The notes beneath the pieces are model-generated. The model did not search any database, was not told where the DNA came from, and saw only the letters and a list, made by a program, of their open reading frames with translations. From Paenibacillus typhae (GTDB lineage: Bacteria; Bacillota; Bacilli; Paenibacillales; Paenibacillaceae): a stretch of DNA of 64,000 nucleotides. The DNA is taken from positions 35,636-99,635 of the forward strand of contig NZ_FNDX01000021.1 in assembly GCF_900099765.1 (NCBI RefSeq), read 5' to 3'. A program made the position numbers and the translations under genes. Shown here one piece after another: positions 1-7,739 of the stretch (position 1 is its first letter; every line of letters starts with the position of its first letter).

Positions 1-21
1 AGCCCCGCAGGGTGCGGGGCT
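1..21. terminator. GC-rich hairpin, possible terminator of a flanking gene
   Basis: A 9-bp perfect stem (AGCCCCGCA with TGCGGGGCT) closes a 3-nt loop. No T-run follows on the plus strand. On the minus strand the sequence that would hold the T-run is outside the window. It would suit termination of the minus-strand SASP gene, but this cannot be decided here. Confidence 0.3.
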
Positions 22-177
22 TCACTTATACGGGTGATCAAGCCAGACGCGGCGGCTCCGGACCGGGCTTGTCGATGGCTGCTGGCCGAGCAAATGGGCG
101 GCGCGGCCGGAGCAGCCATCCATGCCGGGCTTCTCGAGATCCGGGTGGAGCTGCCGTTGGCGGCCAGAACCCTGTAA
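1..177 (+). CDS. Possible 3' end of a kinase-like gene (partial)
   Basis: Frame 1 is open from the window edge to a TAA at 175-177, giving 58 residues with GC-rich third codon positions. The stretch CRWLLAEQMGG followed by EIRVELPLA resembles the last strand-helix-strand of a histidine kinase ATPase domain, where a G2-type loop is followed by a helix, GG, and a final LPL strand. The glycine-rich loop itself is not clearly present, so this is only a family impression. A perfect 9-bp hairpin at 1-21 lies inside the frame, which would fit a terminator better than coding sequence. The upstream sequence would settle it. Confidence 0.33.
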   Translation, partial: SPAGCGASLIRVIKPDAAAPDRACRWLLAEQMGGAAGAAIHAGLLEIRVELPLAARTL

Positions 178-207
178 AAGTGCGCGTGATTAATGCTATG
201 AATGCTG

Positions 208-495
208 CTATTTAAGACTGCCCTTCTCTGCAAGCTGCTCCTGGGCCAGGCGGATCATTTCCCTGACCATGGAGCCGCCGATCCGGCCTCCGATATGCCC
301 TGCCTCTTCGGTTGTCAGGTTACCGTTATTGCCGGACTGCAGCGGAATGCCAAGCTCCTTGGCTACCTCATATTTCACATCATCCGGGTGATTCGGATCC
401 ACCGCGTAACCTTCGCGCCTCATTACATCCGCTTTGAAGTTCTGCATGCCCTGCGCTGCCCCCGGTACTGCATATTTCCGGTTTCTTCTTGCCAT
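208..495 (-). CDS. Alpha/beta-type small acid-soluble spore protein
   Basis: SASPs coat and protect spore DNA and are degraded at germination by the GPR protease. The 95-residue protein carries the family's two conserved blocks: KYEVAKELGI at about 41-50, which contains the GPR cleavage-type sequence, and a glycine-rich block with GHIGGRIGGSMVREMI at about 66-81. It is somewhat longer than typical SspA/B because of a basic N-terminal segment (MARRNRK). It starts at an ATG behind a GGGAG box about 11 nt upstream. Expression in the forespore from a sigma-G promoter is expected from the family; I see only weak candidate boxes between this gene and the next. Other SASP subtypes are possible. Confidence 0.9.
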   Translation of the reverse strand: MARRNRKYAVPGAAQGMQNFKADVMRREGYAVDPNHPDDVKYEVAKELGIPLQSGNNGNLTTEEAGHIGGRIGGSMVREMIRLAQEQLAEKGSLK

Positions 496-526
496 CCTGC
501 TTCACTCTCCCTTAGGGTTATTGGTT

Positions 527-1462
527 CTAATTTTGCCTAAGGTTATTCTTTGTATTCAACAATCTTAACGAGTAATCATCGATCAGACTGCGCATGGCAA
601 GCTTGGACACCCAGCCTTCCGGAATGCCGCTCAGCCCGTAATAAGCTCCGGCAATCTGGCCGTATACCGCTCCGGTGGTGTCGGCATCATTGCCCAGATT
701 GACAGCGAGCAGCGCCCCCTCGGCAAAACTTTCGGAGCGGTGGAACGCCCATAGCGCCGCCTCCAGTGATTCCACAACATAGCCGCTGCCCTGGATTTCC
801 GGCGGCTCCTTATGTTTATAAGTGCCTTGCTTGATATCCAGAATATGCGGTGTCAATTCATCGTCTTTCAGCCAGCCTGTAAAGGCTTCCGGGGCCAGCA
901 TTTCCTCCTTGCTGCAGCCGTGCAGGCCGGCCAGAATATAGGCGGCCATCAGGCGGCAGGCGCTGAGGCATTCCGCTGCTCCGTGGGTAGTCCTGGAGCT
1001 GAGCGCCGCATAGCGGATAGCATCAGCCGGATTAGCCGCATAATACAGCACAACAGGAGCAAGCCGCATGATCGAGCCGTTACCGGCGGCCAGCGGGTCA
1101 GCGGAGCCGCTGTAGGCCCCGCCGCCGGCTTCATATTTAAGCAGCGCAGCCCGCGTGGCATTGCCGATGTCAAAGCATTCCCCGGTGCTGCTCAGATATC
1201 CTTCGCGGAACCATTTCAGGTACCTCTGCATCTGATCGGCGGGATCAAAGCCCTGCTGTTCCAGCAGGCTTTCCGCCAGACAGAGTGCCATTGAAGTATC
1301 ATCGGTCCACTCTCCTGGCTGCAGTCCAAAGACCCCGCCGCCGATAATATCGTCCATAGTCGCAAAGGTACCCGGGGCCTTGAACTCCACGGTCGTTCCA
1401 AGCGCATCGCCGGCGGCCAGCCCGTGCAGGCATCCCCGATAGCGGTCTTTAATTAATGCCAT
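527..1462 (-). CDS. ADP-ribosylglycohydrolase family protein
   Basis: This 311-residue protein belongs to the DraG/ARH family, whose members use two Mg ions to remove ADP-ribose from proteins or other acceptors. The metal-binding signatures are visible: WTDDTSMAL at about 52-60 near the N-terminus and LGNDADTTGA near 255-265. GNGSIMRLAPV in the middle is also family-typical. The length matches the family. The start ATG sits 5 nt behind a GGAGGAGG box. It is upstream of the SASP gene on the same strand with 31 nt between, but nothing suggests a shared function. The acceptor substrate cannot be read from sequence. Confidence 0.9.
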   Translation of the reverse strand: MALIKDRYRGCLHGLAAGDALGTTVEFKAPGTFATMDDIIGGGVFGLQPGEWTDDTSMALCLAESLLEQQGFDPADQMQRYLKWFREGYLSSTGECFDIGNATRAALLKYEAGGGAYSGSADPLAAGNGSIMRLAPVVLYYAANPADAIRYAALSSRTTHGAAECLSACRLMAAYILAGLHGCSKEEMLAPEAFTGWLKDDELTPHILDIKQGTYKHKEPPEIQGSGYVVESLEAALWAFHRSESFAEGALLAVNLGNDADTTGAVYGQIAGAYYGLSGIPEGWVSKLAMRSLIDDYSLRLLNTKNNLRQN

Positions 1463-1490
1463 TAAATCCTCCTCCTTAGGATTGATGTAA

Positions 1491-1536
1491 TAAAGCGGCC
1501 CTCAGAGCTATTAAACACATTCTCTCTGAGAGCCGC
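1491..1536 (-). terminator. Rho-independent terminator after the oxidoreductase gene
   Basis: A 13-bp stem with one mismatch (GCGGCTCTCAGAG paired with its complement) is followed on the minus strand by TTTATT. It sits 25 nt past the stop of the minus-strand oxidoreductase gene and upstream of the ADP-ribosylglycohydrolase ribosome binding site, so the two genes are probably separate units. Confidence 0.7.
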
Positions 1537-1560
1537 CGCAGATATTATAAGACCATAAGT

Positions 1561-2562
1561 TTATTTTTCCCCGGGATATTTAAGTCCCCATTGGCCCCGG
1601 ACCTGATCCAGCAGCTTCATTATGGCTACTGACTCGTCCAGCGTCATGACCGGACTTTCAGTCAGGCCAGCCTGCAGGCAGCGGCCTACCTCCTCTGCCT
1701 CAAAGCAATAGCCGTCCGAAGCCCGCTCCTGCTCAAAGGACTCTGCCAGCTCCCCGCCGATGTACAGCTCAGCTGCCCGAGGATTCACCAGCGTGTCTTT
1801 GACAACAATATAGCCTTCGGTTCCGAAGACATGCGCTTCCTCCGTCAGTGTGAGCCGGATACCGCCGTTCAGCGAAGCGCTTTTACCATCCCCATAGGAT
1901 AGCAGCAGCGAGAAGTGCTCATCCACTCCGGTCTCCCCGATATGTACAGTACTGGATACTGACTCCGGATTCGGCCCCAGGATCATGGAAGCGAAGGATA
2001 CCGGATAAATGCCGACATCCAGCAGCGCGCCGCCGCCCAGTTCAGGATTAAGCAGTCTTCCCTGCGGATTCCAGTCTGAGCGGAAGCCGAGGTCAGCCTT
2101 GACCAGACGGACATCCCCGATCCGGCCGGCCGCGATCCATTCCCGCACCTTCACGATGGCCGGAATATAGCGGCTCCACATGGCTTCCATCAGGAACAGC
2201 TTGTGTTCACGGGCGTAAGCCACAACCTCTTCAAGCTCTGCACTATTTACGGTGAACGGTTTCTCGCAGAGTACCGCCTTGCCGGCGCGCAGGGCCAGCA
2301 GCGCATTCTCTTTATGGAACGGATGCGGAGTCCCGATGTAGATCGCATCCACCTCAGGATCGCTGACCAGCTCTTCATAGGTAGCGTAGGCTACCGGAAT
2401 GCCATGGTTCCGGGCAAATTCATCCGCACTTTCCTGCGAGCGTGATCCGACGGCATAAGCGACACCATTGCTGGCATGAGCCAGATCCGTTGCAAACTTA
2501 TGGGCAATCCAGCCGGTGCTCAGAATGCCCCATTTTATCTTGTAAGCGTTATCGTTAGTCAT
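1561..2562 (-). CDS. Gfo/Idh/MocA family NAD(P)-dependent oxidoreductase
   Basis: This is a 333-residue two-domain dehydrogenase. The N-terminal Rossmann fold begins KWGILSTGWIAHKFA, close to the usual GxGxxG region though with substitutions (GILSTGWI). The family's CEKP motif (AVLCEKPFTVN) at about residues 95-105 carries the conserved lysine. The C-terminal half is the alpha/beta substrate domain, with GGGALLDVGIYPVSF. Such enzymes oxidise or epimerise sugars, inositols or sugar derivatives. The start ATG follows AGGAGGG with 7 nt spacing. Substrate unknown. A second family member lies at 59637-60623 but is only distantly similar. Confidence 0.9.
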   Translation of the reverse strand: MTNDNAYKIKWGILSTGWIAHKFATDLAHASNGVAYAVGSRSQESADEFARNHGIPVAYATYEELVSDPEVDAIYIGTPHPFHKENALLALRAGKAVLCEKPFTVNSAELEEVVAYAREHKLFLMEAMWSRYIPAIVKVREWIAAGRIGDVRLVKADLGFRSDWNPQGRLLNPELGGGALLDVGIYPVSFASMILGPNPESVSSTVHIGETGVDEHFSLLLSYGDGKSASLNGGIRLTLTEEAHVFGTEGYIVVKDTLVNPRAAELYIGGELAESFEQERASDGYCFEAEEVGRCLQAGLTESPVMTLDESVAIMKLLDQVRGQWGLKYPGEK

Positions 2563-2644
2563 TGTTGTTCCCTCCTGCCCAAATAGTTGTTGCTCCTATT
2601 GATTCTATCAAACTGCGCTTCATGTGTAAAAGAATGCTGCCGGC

Positions 2645-2995
2645 TTATACCATAGCCAGCAGCGTATATATGGCCAGCACTGAAAAGCCTGCTGTGACCA
2701 GCAGCGTGGCCGCGTTCCAGACCCGGTGAACCACAGCCAGATTTTCAATATAGCTGCGCAGGAACAGCCTCCGCAGCAGCAACTGAAGCAGCTTGATCAT
2801 ACCGAAGCCGAGCCAGCCAAGCAGACTGATCAGAATAATCTCATAGCTCCCTTTTAAAGCGAACCGGTCTGCCACTGCACCATCGTAATGCACGGGGACA
2901 AAATCAGGCATCCGCCGGTATAAATATATATAGAATAATACCGGAACAGTAGCAGCAACAGCACTAAGCGAAAATGTAATCTTGTTTTTGAACAT
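2645..2995 (-). CDS. DUF1648-type small membrane protein
   Basis: I start this gene at the ATG at 2995, because GGAGGAG lies 7 nt upstream and because the longer open frame would overlap the preceding gene. The product has 116 residues with three likely membrane segments (about 8-26, 48-68 and 92-112). The first is followed by MPDFVPVHYD, the typical DUF1648 pattern in which a helix is followed by P-x-H-x-D/N. Members are often regulators or accessory proteins of unknown role. Its ribosome binding site overlaps the end of the upstream MazG-like gene, 4 nt away, so translational coupling is likely. Confidence 0.7.
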   Translation of the reverse strand: MFKNKITFSLSAVAATVPVLFYIYLYRRMPDFVPVHYDGAVADRFALKGSYEIILISLLGWLGFGMIKLLQLLLRRLFLRSYIENLAVVHRVWNAATLLVTAGFSVLAIYTLLAMV

Positions 2996-2999
2996 CGGA

Positions 3000-3323
3000 C
3001 TACTCCTCCGTATGCAGCAGAAAAACTCGGTTATTAAACCCGCCCCGCTGTGCCGCCTTCTCTGCACGCATTTGCTCCAGCAGTATGCTGTCTCCGCCAT
3101 GCACCTCAGCAAGCGCCCGGATCACCTCCAGCAGATCAGCGAGCTCCTCCAGCGCATGCTTGTCCTGCTCAGCCCTGAAATATTCCTCCGTTTCCTCGCG
3201 CAGCTTCGCCCTCAGTGCCTGTATGTATTCTCCGGTGTCCATTATCCTCGTAGCACATGTCTTTCCCTGCGAAGCAATCAGCGCCGGAATACCGTCCCTG
3301 ACAAGCTTGTTATATTCGGTCAC
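3000..3323 (-). CDS. MazG-like / phosphoribosyl-ATP pyrophosphohydrolase-type protein
   Basis: A 107-residue all-alpha protein beginning TEYNKLVRDGIPALI, a start seen in many small NTP-pyrophosphohydrolase-like proteins. The acidic helices EETEEYF and ALEELADLLEVI at about 38-70 supply the EExxE...ExxD-like metal ligands of the MazG fold. Members hydrolyse non-canonical NTPs in house-cleaning. It starts at GTG with a modest AAAGGCGG box about 11 nt upstream. It lies between a NUDIX gene (17 nt away) and a DUF1648 gene (4 nt away) on the same strand, so this is a likely three-gene operon in which two genes have nucleotide-sanitising folds. Confidence 0.8.
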   Translation of the reverse strand: MTEYNKLVRDGIPALIASQGKTCATRIMDTGEYIQALRAKLREETEEYFRAEQDKHALEELADLLEVIRALAEVHGGDSILLEQMRAEKAAQRGGFNNRVFLLHTEE

Positions 3324-3340
3324 TATAGATCATCCGCCTT

Positions 3341-3739
3341 TCAGCTGTTCATTTTGTCCTTTATCAGCCGCTCCACAAAGGGCAGATCCGCCGGGGCAAA
3401 GTCATATTCCGCCAGCTCATGCCTATCCACCCAGCTGCAGGCATCATGGTCACTCATCCGGAGCTCACCGCCGGTATATTCCGCTTTCCAGGCGGTCAGC
3501 CTGATTCTCAGGCTGCCATAATCATGTTCATGGCTGCCAAAAGCCTCATAGGGCCGGATGCTGATATTCAGCTCCTCCATCAGCTCCCTGTGCAGACACT
3601 GCCGGGCATCCTCGCCCTCCTCCAGCTTGCCGCCGGGAAACTCCCATAGTCCGGCCTGCGCTTTGCCCGGCTTCCGCCGGGCGATCAGCAGCTTTCCCTC
3701 TTCATTATGGATAATCGCCGCAGCCACTTCAATCATCAT
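3341..3739 (-). CDS. (Deoxy)nucleoside triphosphate pyrophosphohydrolase, NUDIX family
   Basis: A 132-residue MutT-type protein. The NUDIX box is complete: GGKLEEGEDARQCLHRELME followed by EL at about residues 37-58, with the REL-x-EE metal ligands. The preceding LWEFPGG is typical of the MutT/CTP-pyrophosphohydrolase subgroup that removes oxidised or non-canonical nucleotides. The start ATG follows AAAGGAG; an adjacent second ATG is equally possible. First gene of a likely operon with the MazG-like and DUF1648 genes. Exact substrate unknown. Confidence 0.9.
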   Translation of the reverse strand: MMIEVAAAIIHNEEGKLLIARRKPGKAQAGLWEFPGGKLEEGEDARQCLHRELMEELNISIRPYEAFGSHEHDYGSLRIRLTAWKAEYTGGELRMSDHDACSWVDRHELAEYDFAPADLPFVERLIKDKMNS

Positions 3740-3876
3740 TTTTCGCTCCTTTTATCCCGTTACCCGGAACTGATGGAATATGCCGTATAGTGGTTTATTA
3801 TGGTAAAATATGATCTATATACCGTTTCGATGGTTCATAGATTGATAGAGCAGATATTTCTGCAGGGAGGCTAGCT

Positions 3877-6018
3877 GTGAAAGATATTTTCAGGCCAAAT
3901 GCTATGGAAGACGATCCGAAACCGAATCAGTCACTCAGTCTGCGCATCAATATCTTTTTCTTCAGCACGTTTATTATATTCTGCATTATTATTGTCCGTC
4001 TTGCCATTATTCAATTTGTCGAGGGCTCCACGCTCACCGAGGCCGAAGCCAGCCGTGATACCAAAAATGTGCCGCTTGCCTCCATCCGCGGGACCATTTT
4101 CGCGAAAGGCGGAGAGAAGCTGGCTTATTCGACCCCGGTGCAGACGCTGTATTTTTCCCTGACGGCCGAATACGCCCAGACCGCGACTGACAAAGACACC
4201 GGCATTACCGCACGTACTCCTGAGGCTGTTGCCAAAGCGGATACGCTGGCTGCCGCGCTGGCTGCTGATTTTGCCAAATACGGCGCCAAGGTGCCTGAGG
4301 ATCAGGTGCTGACCAAAGCGGCTATTCTCAAAGCGATGGACCTTGATTCCAAGGTATATTCCGGCTTCATGCCGCGTCCGGTCAAACGGGGTATGAGCAA
4401 TGAGGAAATTGCCTACTTCATGGAAAACAAGGACAAGTATCCGAATCTGACGGTTAGCGAAGAGGACGAGCGCCATTATGATCCGGACACCGTAGCCGTA
4501 CAGACGGTCGGATATATCAAGCCCTTCAAGAAATCAAAGGAAAGCTTTGATATGTATCTGAACATTCAGGCAGCTATGAGGAATGATGCTGATCCGGGGC
4601 TGGCCTACCGGGACGATGAGTTTGTAGGGTTCGACGGGCTTGAGCTGCAGTACCAGCGCGAGTTACGGGGACGAAACGGCTACTTGAGCGTAGCTGTTAA
4701 TGCCAAGAATATGGCTGAAGGCATCGTGGAGACAGTACCTCCTGTCAAAGGCAATAATCTGTGGACCACCATCGACAAAACCATTCAAATGAAGACCGAG
4801 CAGGCTATCCTCGATCAGATCAAGTGGGTTCACAGTAATCCTGTGCAGGGAAAAGTTCATCCTGACGCCAAAACCGGCTACGCAGTGGCAATGGAGGTCG
4901 ATACGGGTAACGTTGTAGCGATGGCGAGCATGGAGGATTATGATACCAACCTGTGGACTACAGGCACGATGCCTGCTGACGTGTGGAATGAGCTGAAGCA
5001 GAATTATCAGAACGGCGCAGTAACTCCAATTTCCTCAGGCCGCTCAGGTCATAATTTTGACTCAGCGGTATTGCTCGGTTCGGTAATTAAGCCGCTGACT
5101 GTACTAATCGGGCTGAATGAAGGCTTTATCACAACCAGTACGAGCTATACCGACAAAGGGAGCACCACCTTCGGGCGGGCCGGTTATGAAACTACGGTCC
5201 GCAATTCCGGCGGCCATGCCTACGGGTACTTTAAATCTCCGGCTGTAGCCATCGAGAAATCCTCCAACGTCTTTATGATTGATATGGTCGGCAAAAAGCT
5301 CTACGAAAAGTATGGCTCCAAGGGCGTCGATGTATGGGATAAGTATATGAAGGAGTTCGGGCTTGGCGAGCCGCCGGAGAGCGGATTGCCTAAGGAGCAT
5401 AGGGGCGTAATTAACTATTTCAAAGAAGCGGAGAACGGGAGTCCCCAGTCTGCGCTGGTCTATGCCTCCTTCGGACAGCAGGGACGGTATACCGTGCTGC
5501 AGCTTGCCCAGTATGCTTCCACACTGGCTAACCGGGGTGTACGGATTAAACCGCAGCTGGTCAGCAAAATTACAGATCCGGCCGGAAACACCGTCAAAGC
5601 CTTCGGCCGCGAGGTGCTGAGCGAGGTTACTTTTAACAATGCTTACTGGAACGAAATCATCAAGGGCATGAACACGAGCGTTACTGCTTTTGAGGATTTC
5701 CCGTATGACTTTGCCCGCAAGACCGGTACGTCCCAGCAGGAATATTATGAAAATAAAAGCAGCCACCTGGCCGATAACGGCGTATTTATCGCCTTTGCCC
5801 CGCGCGACAAGCCCAAGCTGGCGGTCGCCGTAGTCATTCCAGAGGGCGGCTTCGGCTCCAACAGTGCTGCTCCGGTAGCCCGCAAAATTTTTGACGCTTA
5901 CGACTGGGAATACGGCCTGGACGGTATTCCGAAGAAGAGCCTTCCGCAGCCGGAGAGCACGGCGGACGGGGCAGCGGCGGCAGACGGAGCTGAAACGGAT
6001 CCGGAGCAGGAAGATTAG
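3877..6018 (+). CDS. Class B penicillin-binding protein (transpeptidase)
   Basis: A 713-residue bifunctional-looking class B PBP that cross-links peptidoglycan on the outer face of the membrane. There is one N-terminal membrane helix at about 24-46, then the PBP dimer domain beginning at about 65 (SIRGTIFAKGG, a variant of the usual RGxIxDRNG), then the transpeptidase domain. All three active-site motifs are present: SVIK at 402-405 (nucleophile S402), SSN at 462-464 and KTG at 615-617. The acidic low-complexity tail is probably disordered. The start is GTG, 6 nt after GGGAGG; an ATG eight codons later is an alternative. Resembles the PbpA/PbpH/PbpI group, but I cannot assign a subtype. Monocistronic, ended by a strong terminator. 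Confidence 0.93.
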   Translation: MKDIFRPNAMEDDPKPNQSLSLRINIFFFSTFIIFCIIIVRLAIIQFVEGSTLTEAEASRDTKNVPLASIRGTIFAKGGEKLAYSTPVQTLYFSLTAEYAQTATDKDTGITARTPEAVAKADTLAAALAADFAKYGAKVPEDQVLTKAAILKAMDLDSKVYSGFMPRPVKRGMSNEEIAYFMENKDKYPNLTVSEEDERHYDPDTVAVQTVGYIKPFKKSKESFDMYLNIQAAMRNDADPGLAYRDDEFVGFDGLELQYQRELRGRNGYLSVAVNAKNMAEGIVETVPPVKGNNLWTTIDKTIQMKTEQAILDQIKWVHSNPVQGKVHPDAKTGYAVAMEVDTGNVVAMASMEDYDTNLWTTGTMPADVWNELKQNYQNGAVTPISSGRSGHNFDSAVLLGSVIKPLTVLIGLNEGFITTSTSYTDKGSTTFGRAGYETTVRNSGGHAYGYFKSPAVAIEKSSNVFMIDMVGKKLYEKYGSKGVDVWDKYMKEFGLGEPPESGLPKEHRGVINYFKEAENGSPQSALVYASFGQQGRYTVLQLAQYASTLANRGVRIKPQLVSKITDPAGNTVKAFGREVLSEVTFNNAYWNEIIKGMNTSVTAFEDFPYDFARKTGTSQQEYYENKSSHLADNGVFIAFAPRDKPKLAVAVVIPEGGFGSNSAAPVARKIFDAYDWEYGLDGIPKKSLPQPESTADGAAAADGAETDPEQED

Positions 6019-6076
6019 CCAATGGATGTATTTATTAACCAGCAGGCTGATGTGTGCCGGGATTTGCAGGATCAAA

Positions 6077-6118
6077 CAAAAACGAGCCCGTTCCGGAAGC
6101 GGAACGGGCTCGTTTTTT
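6077..6118. terminator. Bidirectional rho-independent terminator
   Basis: A stem of at least 15 bp with a GAAG loop at 6096-6099 is flanked by an A-run on the left and a T-run on the right. It serves the PBP gene on the plus strand and the YceI-type gene on the minus strand. Confidence 0.9.
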
Positions 6119-6164
6119 CATGCTATTTTATAAAAATAGTAATAGTGTCCATTTATATTAAGGG

Positions 6165-6890
6165 TTACTTGTTCAGCACAAGCTCCAAACGCACCTCAAG
6201 GTCATTCTCCGTCTCCATTACGATGTTGTGGGGACTGGTCAGGCCGAAGTCGGCAAAGGTAACCGTTGTTGTTCCTGACAGCATAAGCTGTCCCCCGCTG
6301 TATACCACCTGCGAATCAAACACAACGTCCTTGTCAATTCCCTTAACGGTCAGCGTTCCCTGCATCTGAACAGGCACCGCTGTACCTTCCGTCCATTCGG
6401 CCGGCAGCTCGGAGAAGGAGCTTACGACGAAGGTCGATTGCGGGAATTGGGCTGCATCCAGGAAATCAGCAGCTTTTATATGCTCGTCCCGTTGTCCGTT
6501 TCCGGAATCCAGCGCACTCATCTCAATTGCACCTTCACCGGTCATTGCCGCTGCATCCTCCAGATTCACATTCCATGTCCCTGTAACCGACGGATTGACG
6601 AAATTCACTGTTTCTTGGGAGGTTGTAACCGACCAGTATACCTTCGATGTATCCGCTACGCTCCATGCACCGTTCAATTGTTCTGCCGTAACCGCTGCGC
6701 CTGCCGTTTCTGCCGCATTCGCCGCTGCCGTTCCCGAGTTAGCTGCGTTAGCTGTTGTCTGTTCCTGTGCAGGAATAACCGACTCGATCTCCACGTTATT
6801 GCCCAAGCTGTTGTTCAAAAGCACAAAGGCTGCAATGGCTCCTGCGGCAACGACACCGGCAGCTGTCCATATCCATGTTTTTTTCTTCAT
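6165..6890 (-). CDS. YceI-family lipocalin-like protein with N-terminal anchor
   Basis: I start at the ATG at 6890, which follows GGAGGG with 7 nt spacing. The product has 241 residues: MKKKTW, then a membrane or signal segment at about 5-27, an Ala/Thr-rich linker to about 75, then a YceI domain. That domain has the expected order: GAWSVADTSKVYWSV, then TGTWNVNLEDAA, then FVVSSFSELP, and ends with SPHNIVMETENDLEVRL. YceI proteins bind amphiphilic isoprenoid-like ligands. No lipobox is seen, so it is either secreted or anchored by the helix. Monocistronic and divergent from the response regulator gene. Confidence 0.87.
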   Translation of the reverse strand: MKKKTWIWTAAGVVAAGAIAAFVLLNNSLGNNVEIESVIPAQEQTTANAANSGTAAANAAETAGAAVTAEQLNGAWSVADTSKVYWSVTTSQETVNFVNPSVTGTWNVNLEDAAAMTGEGAIEMSALDSGNGQRDEHIKAADFLDAAQFPQSTFVVSSFSELPAEWTEGTAVPVQMQGTLTVKGIDKDVVFDSQVVYSGGQLMLSGTTTVTFADFGLTSPHNIVMETENDLEVRLELVLNK

Positions 6891-7058
6891 TATTATTCCC
6901 TCCATCCAGGTATTTTCTCTCTGCCTTGTCCGGCTTGAACCCATTCTAGCAGAGCAATATGTCGGGAATAAGTCGAAGCACCCAGCGGTGGAATGTGGTA
7001 AAATGGTCGTGATTTTAAGTAATTCCGATTGATCAGTCCGCAAAAGGAGGGCTATGAC

Positions 7059-7739
7059 CTGAAATCCATTCTGATTGTTGAAGATGAAGAAGCCATTGCC
7101 CGCGTGCTCAGCGCCTATCTGAAAAAAGCGGGCTACCACGTCACCCGTGCCGCCGACGGGCGGACGGCACTCGAAGCGTTCGGGGCATCGCCTCCTTCTC
7201 TTATATTGCTAGACATTATGCTGCCGGAAATGGACGGCTTCGAGCTGCTGGGCCAGATCCGCAAAATCAGCAGCTGCCCGGTCATCATGCTGACTGCCCG
7301 GGACGGCATCAAGGACAGGCTGACCGGGCTTGACGGCGGTGCGGACGATTATATGTCCAAGCCGTTTATTCCCGAGGAGGTCGTCGCCCGTGTAAATGCG
7401 GTGCTGCGCCGCCCTTCCCAGTGGTCTGACGGCAGCGGCAAGCGCCATTTCGGCAGCCTGTTCGTTGACTTCAGCGCACGCAGCATCTTCCTGAACGGGG
7501 CCGAGGTCAATCTCAGCCCGCGCGACATGTCCGTGCTGCTGTTTCTGGCTGAACGGCCAAACCAGATCTGCACCCGGGACCAGCTGATTGAGCAGGTGTG
7601 GGAGATGGACTATGACGGCAGTGACCGCGCTGTTGACCTGTCGATCAAGCGGCTGAGGCAGGCACTCTCGCACTGGCCTGCTTCAGAAGGGGAAATCCGC
7701 ACCCTGCGCGGGACGGGGTATCAGCTATGGACCGAATAA
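7059..7739 (+). CDS. OmpR/PhoB-family response regulator
   Basis: A receiver domain starts at KSILIVEDEE; the phosphoacceptor is D52 in LLDIMLPEMDGF, and the conserved lysine is in YMSKPF. A winged helix domain follows from about 130 (LNGAEVNLSPRDMSVLLFLA to RGTGYQLW). The start is unusual. No ATG is in frame near the AAAGGAGG box at 7043-7050. A CTG at 7059 lies 8-9 nt after it and begins the receiver exactly; the nearest other candidate is TTG at 7029, which precedes the box. An out-of-frame ATG-ACC-TGA sits at 7054-7062. The gene overlaps the kinase gene by 13 nt. Target genes unknown. Confidence 0.88.
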   Translation: MKSILIVEDEEAIARVLSAYLKKAGYHVTRAADGRTALEAFGASPPSLILLDIMLPEMDGFELLGQIRKISSCPVIMLTARDGIKDRLTGLDGGADDYMSKPFIPEEVVARVNAVLRRPSQWSDGSGKRHFGSLFVDFSARSIFLNGAEVNLSPRDMSVLLFLAERPNQICTRDQLIEQVWEMDYDGSDRAVDLSIKRLRQALSHWPASEGEIRTLRGTGYQLWTE

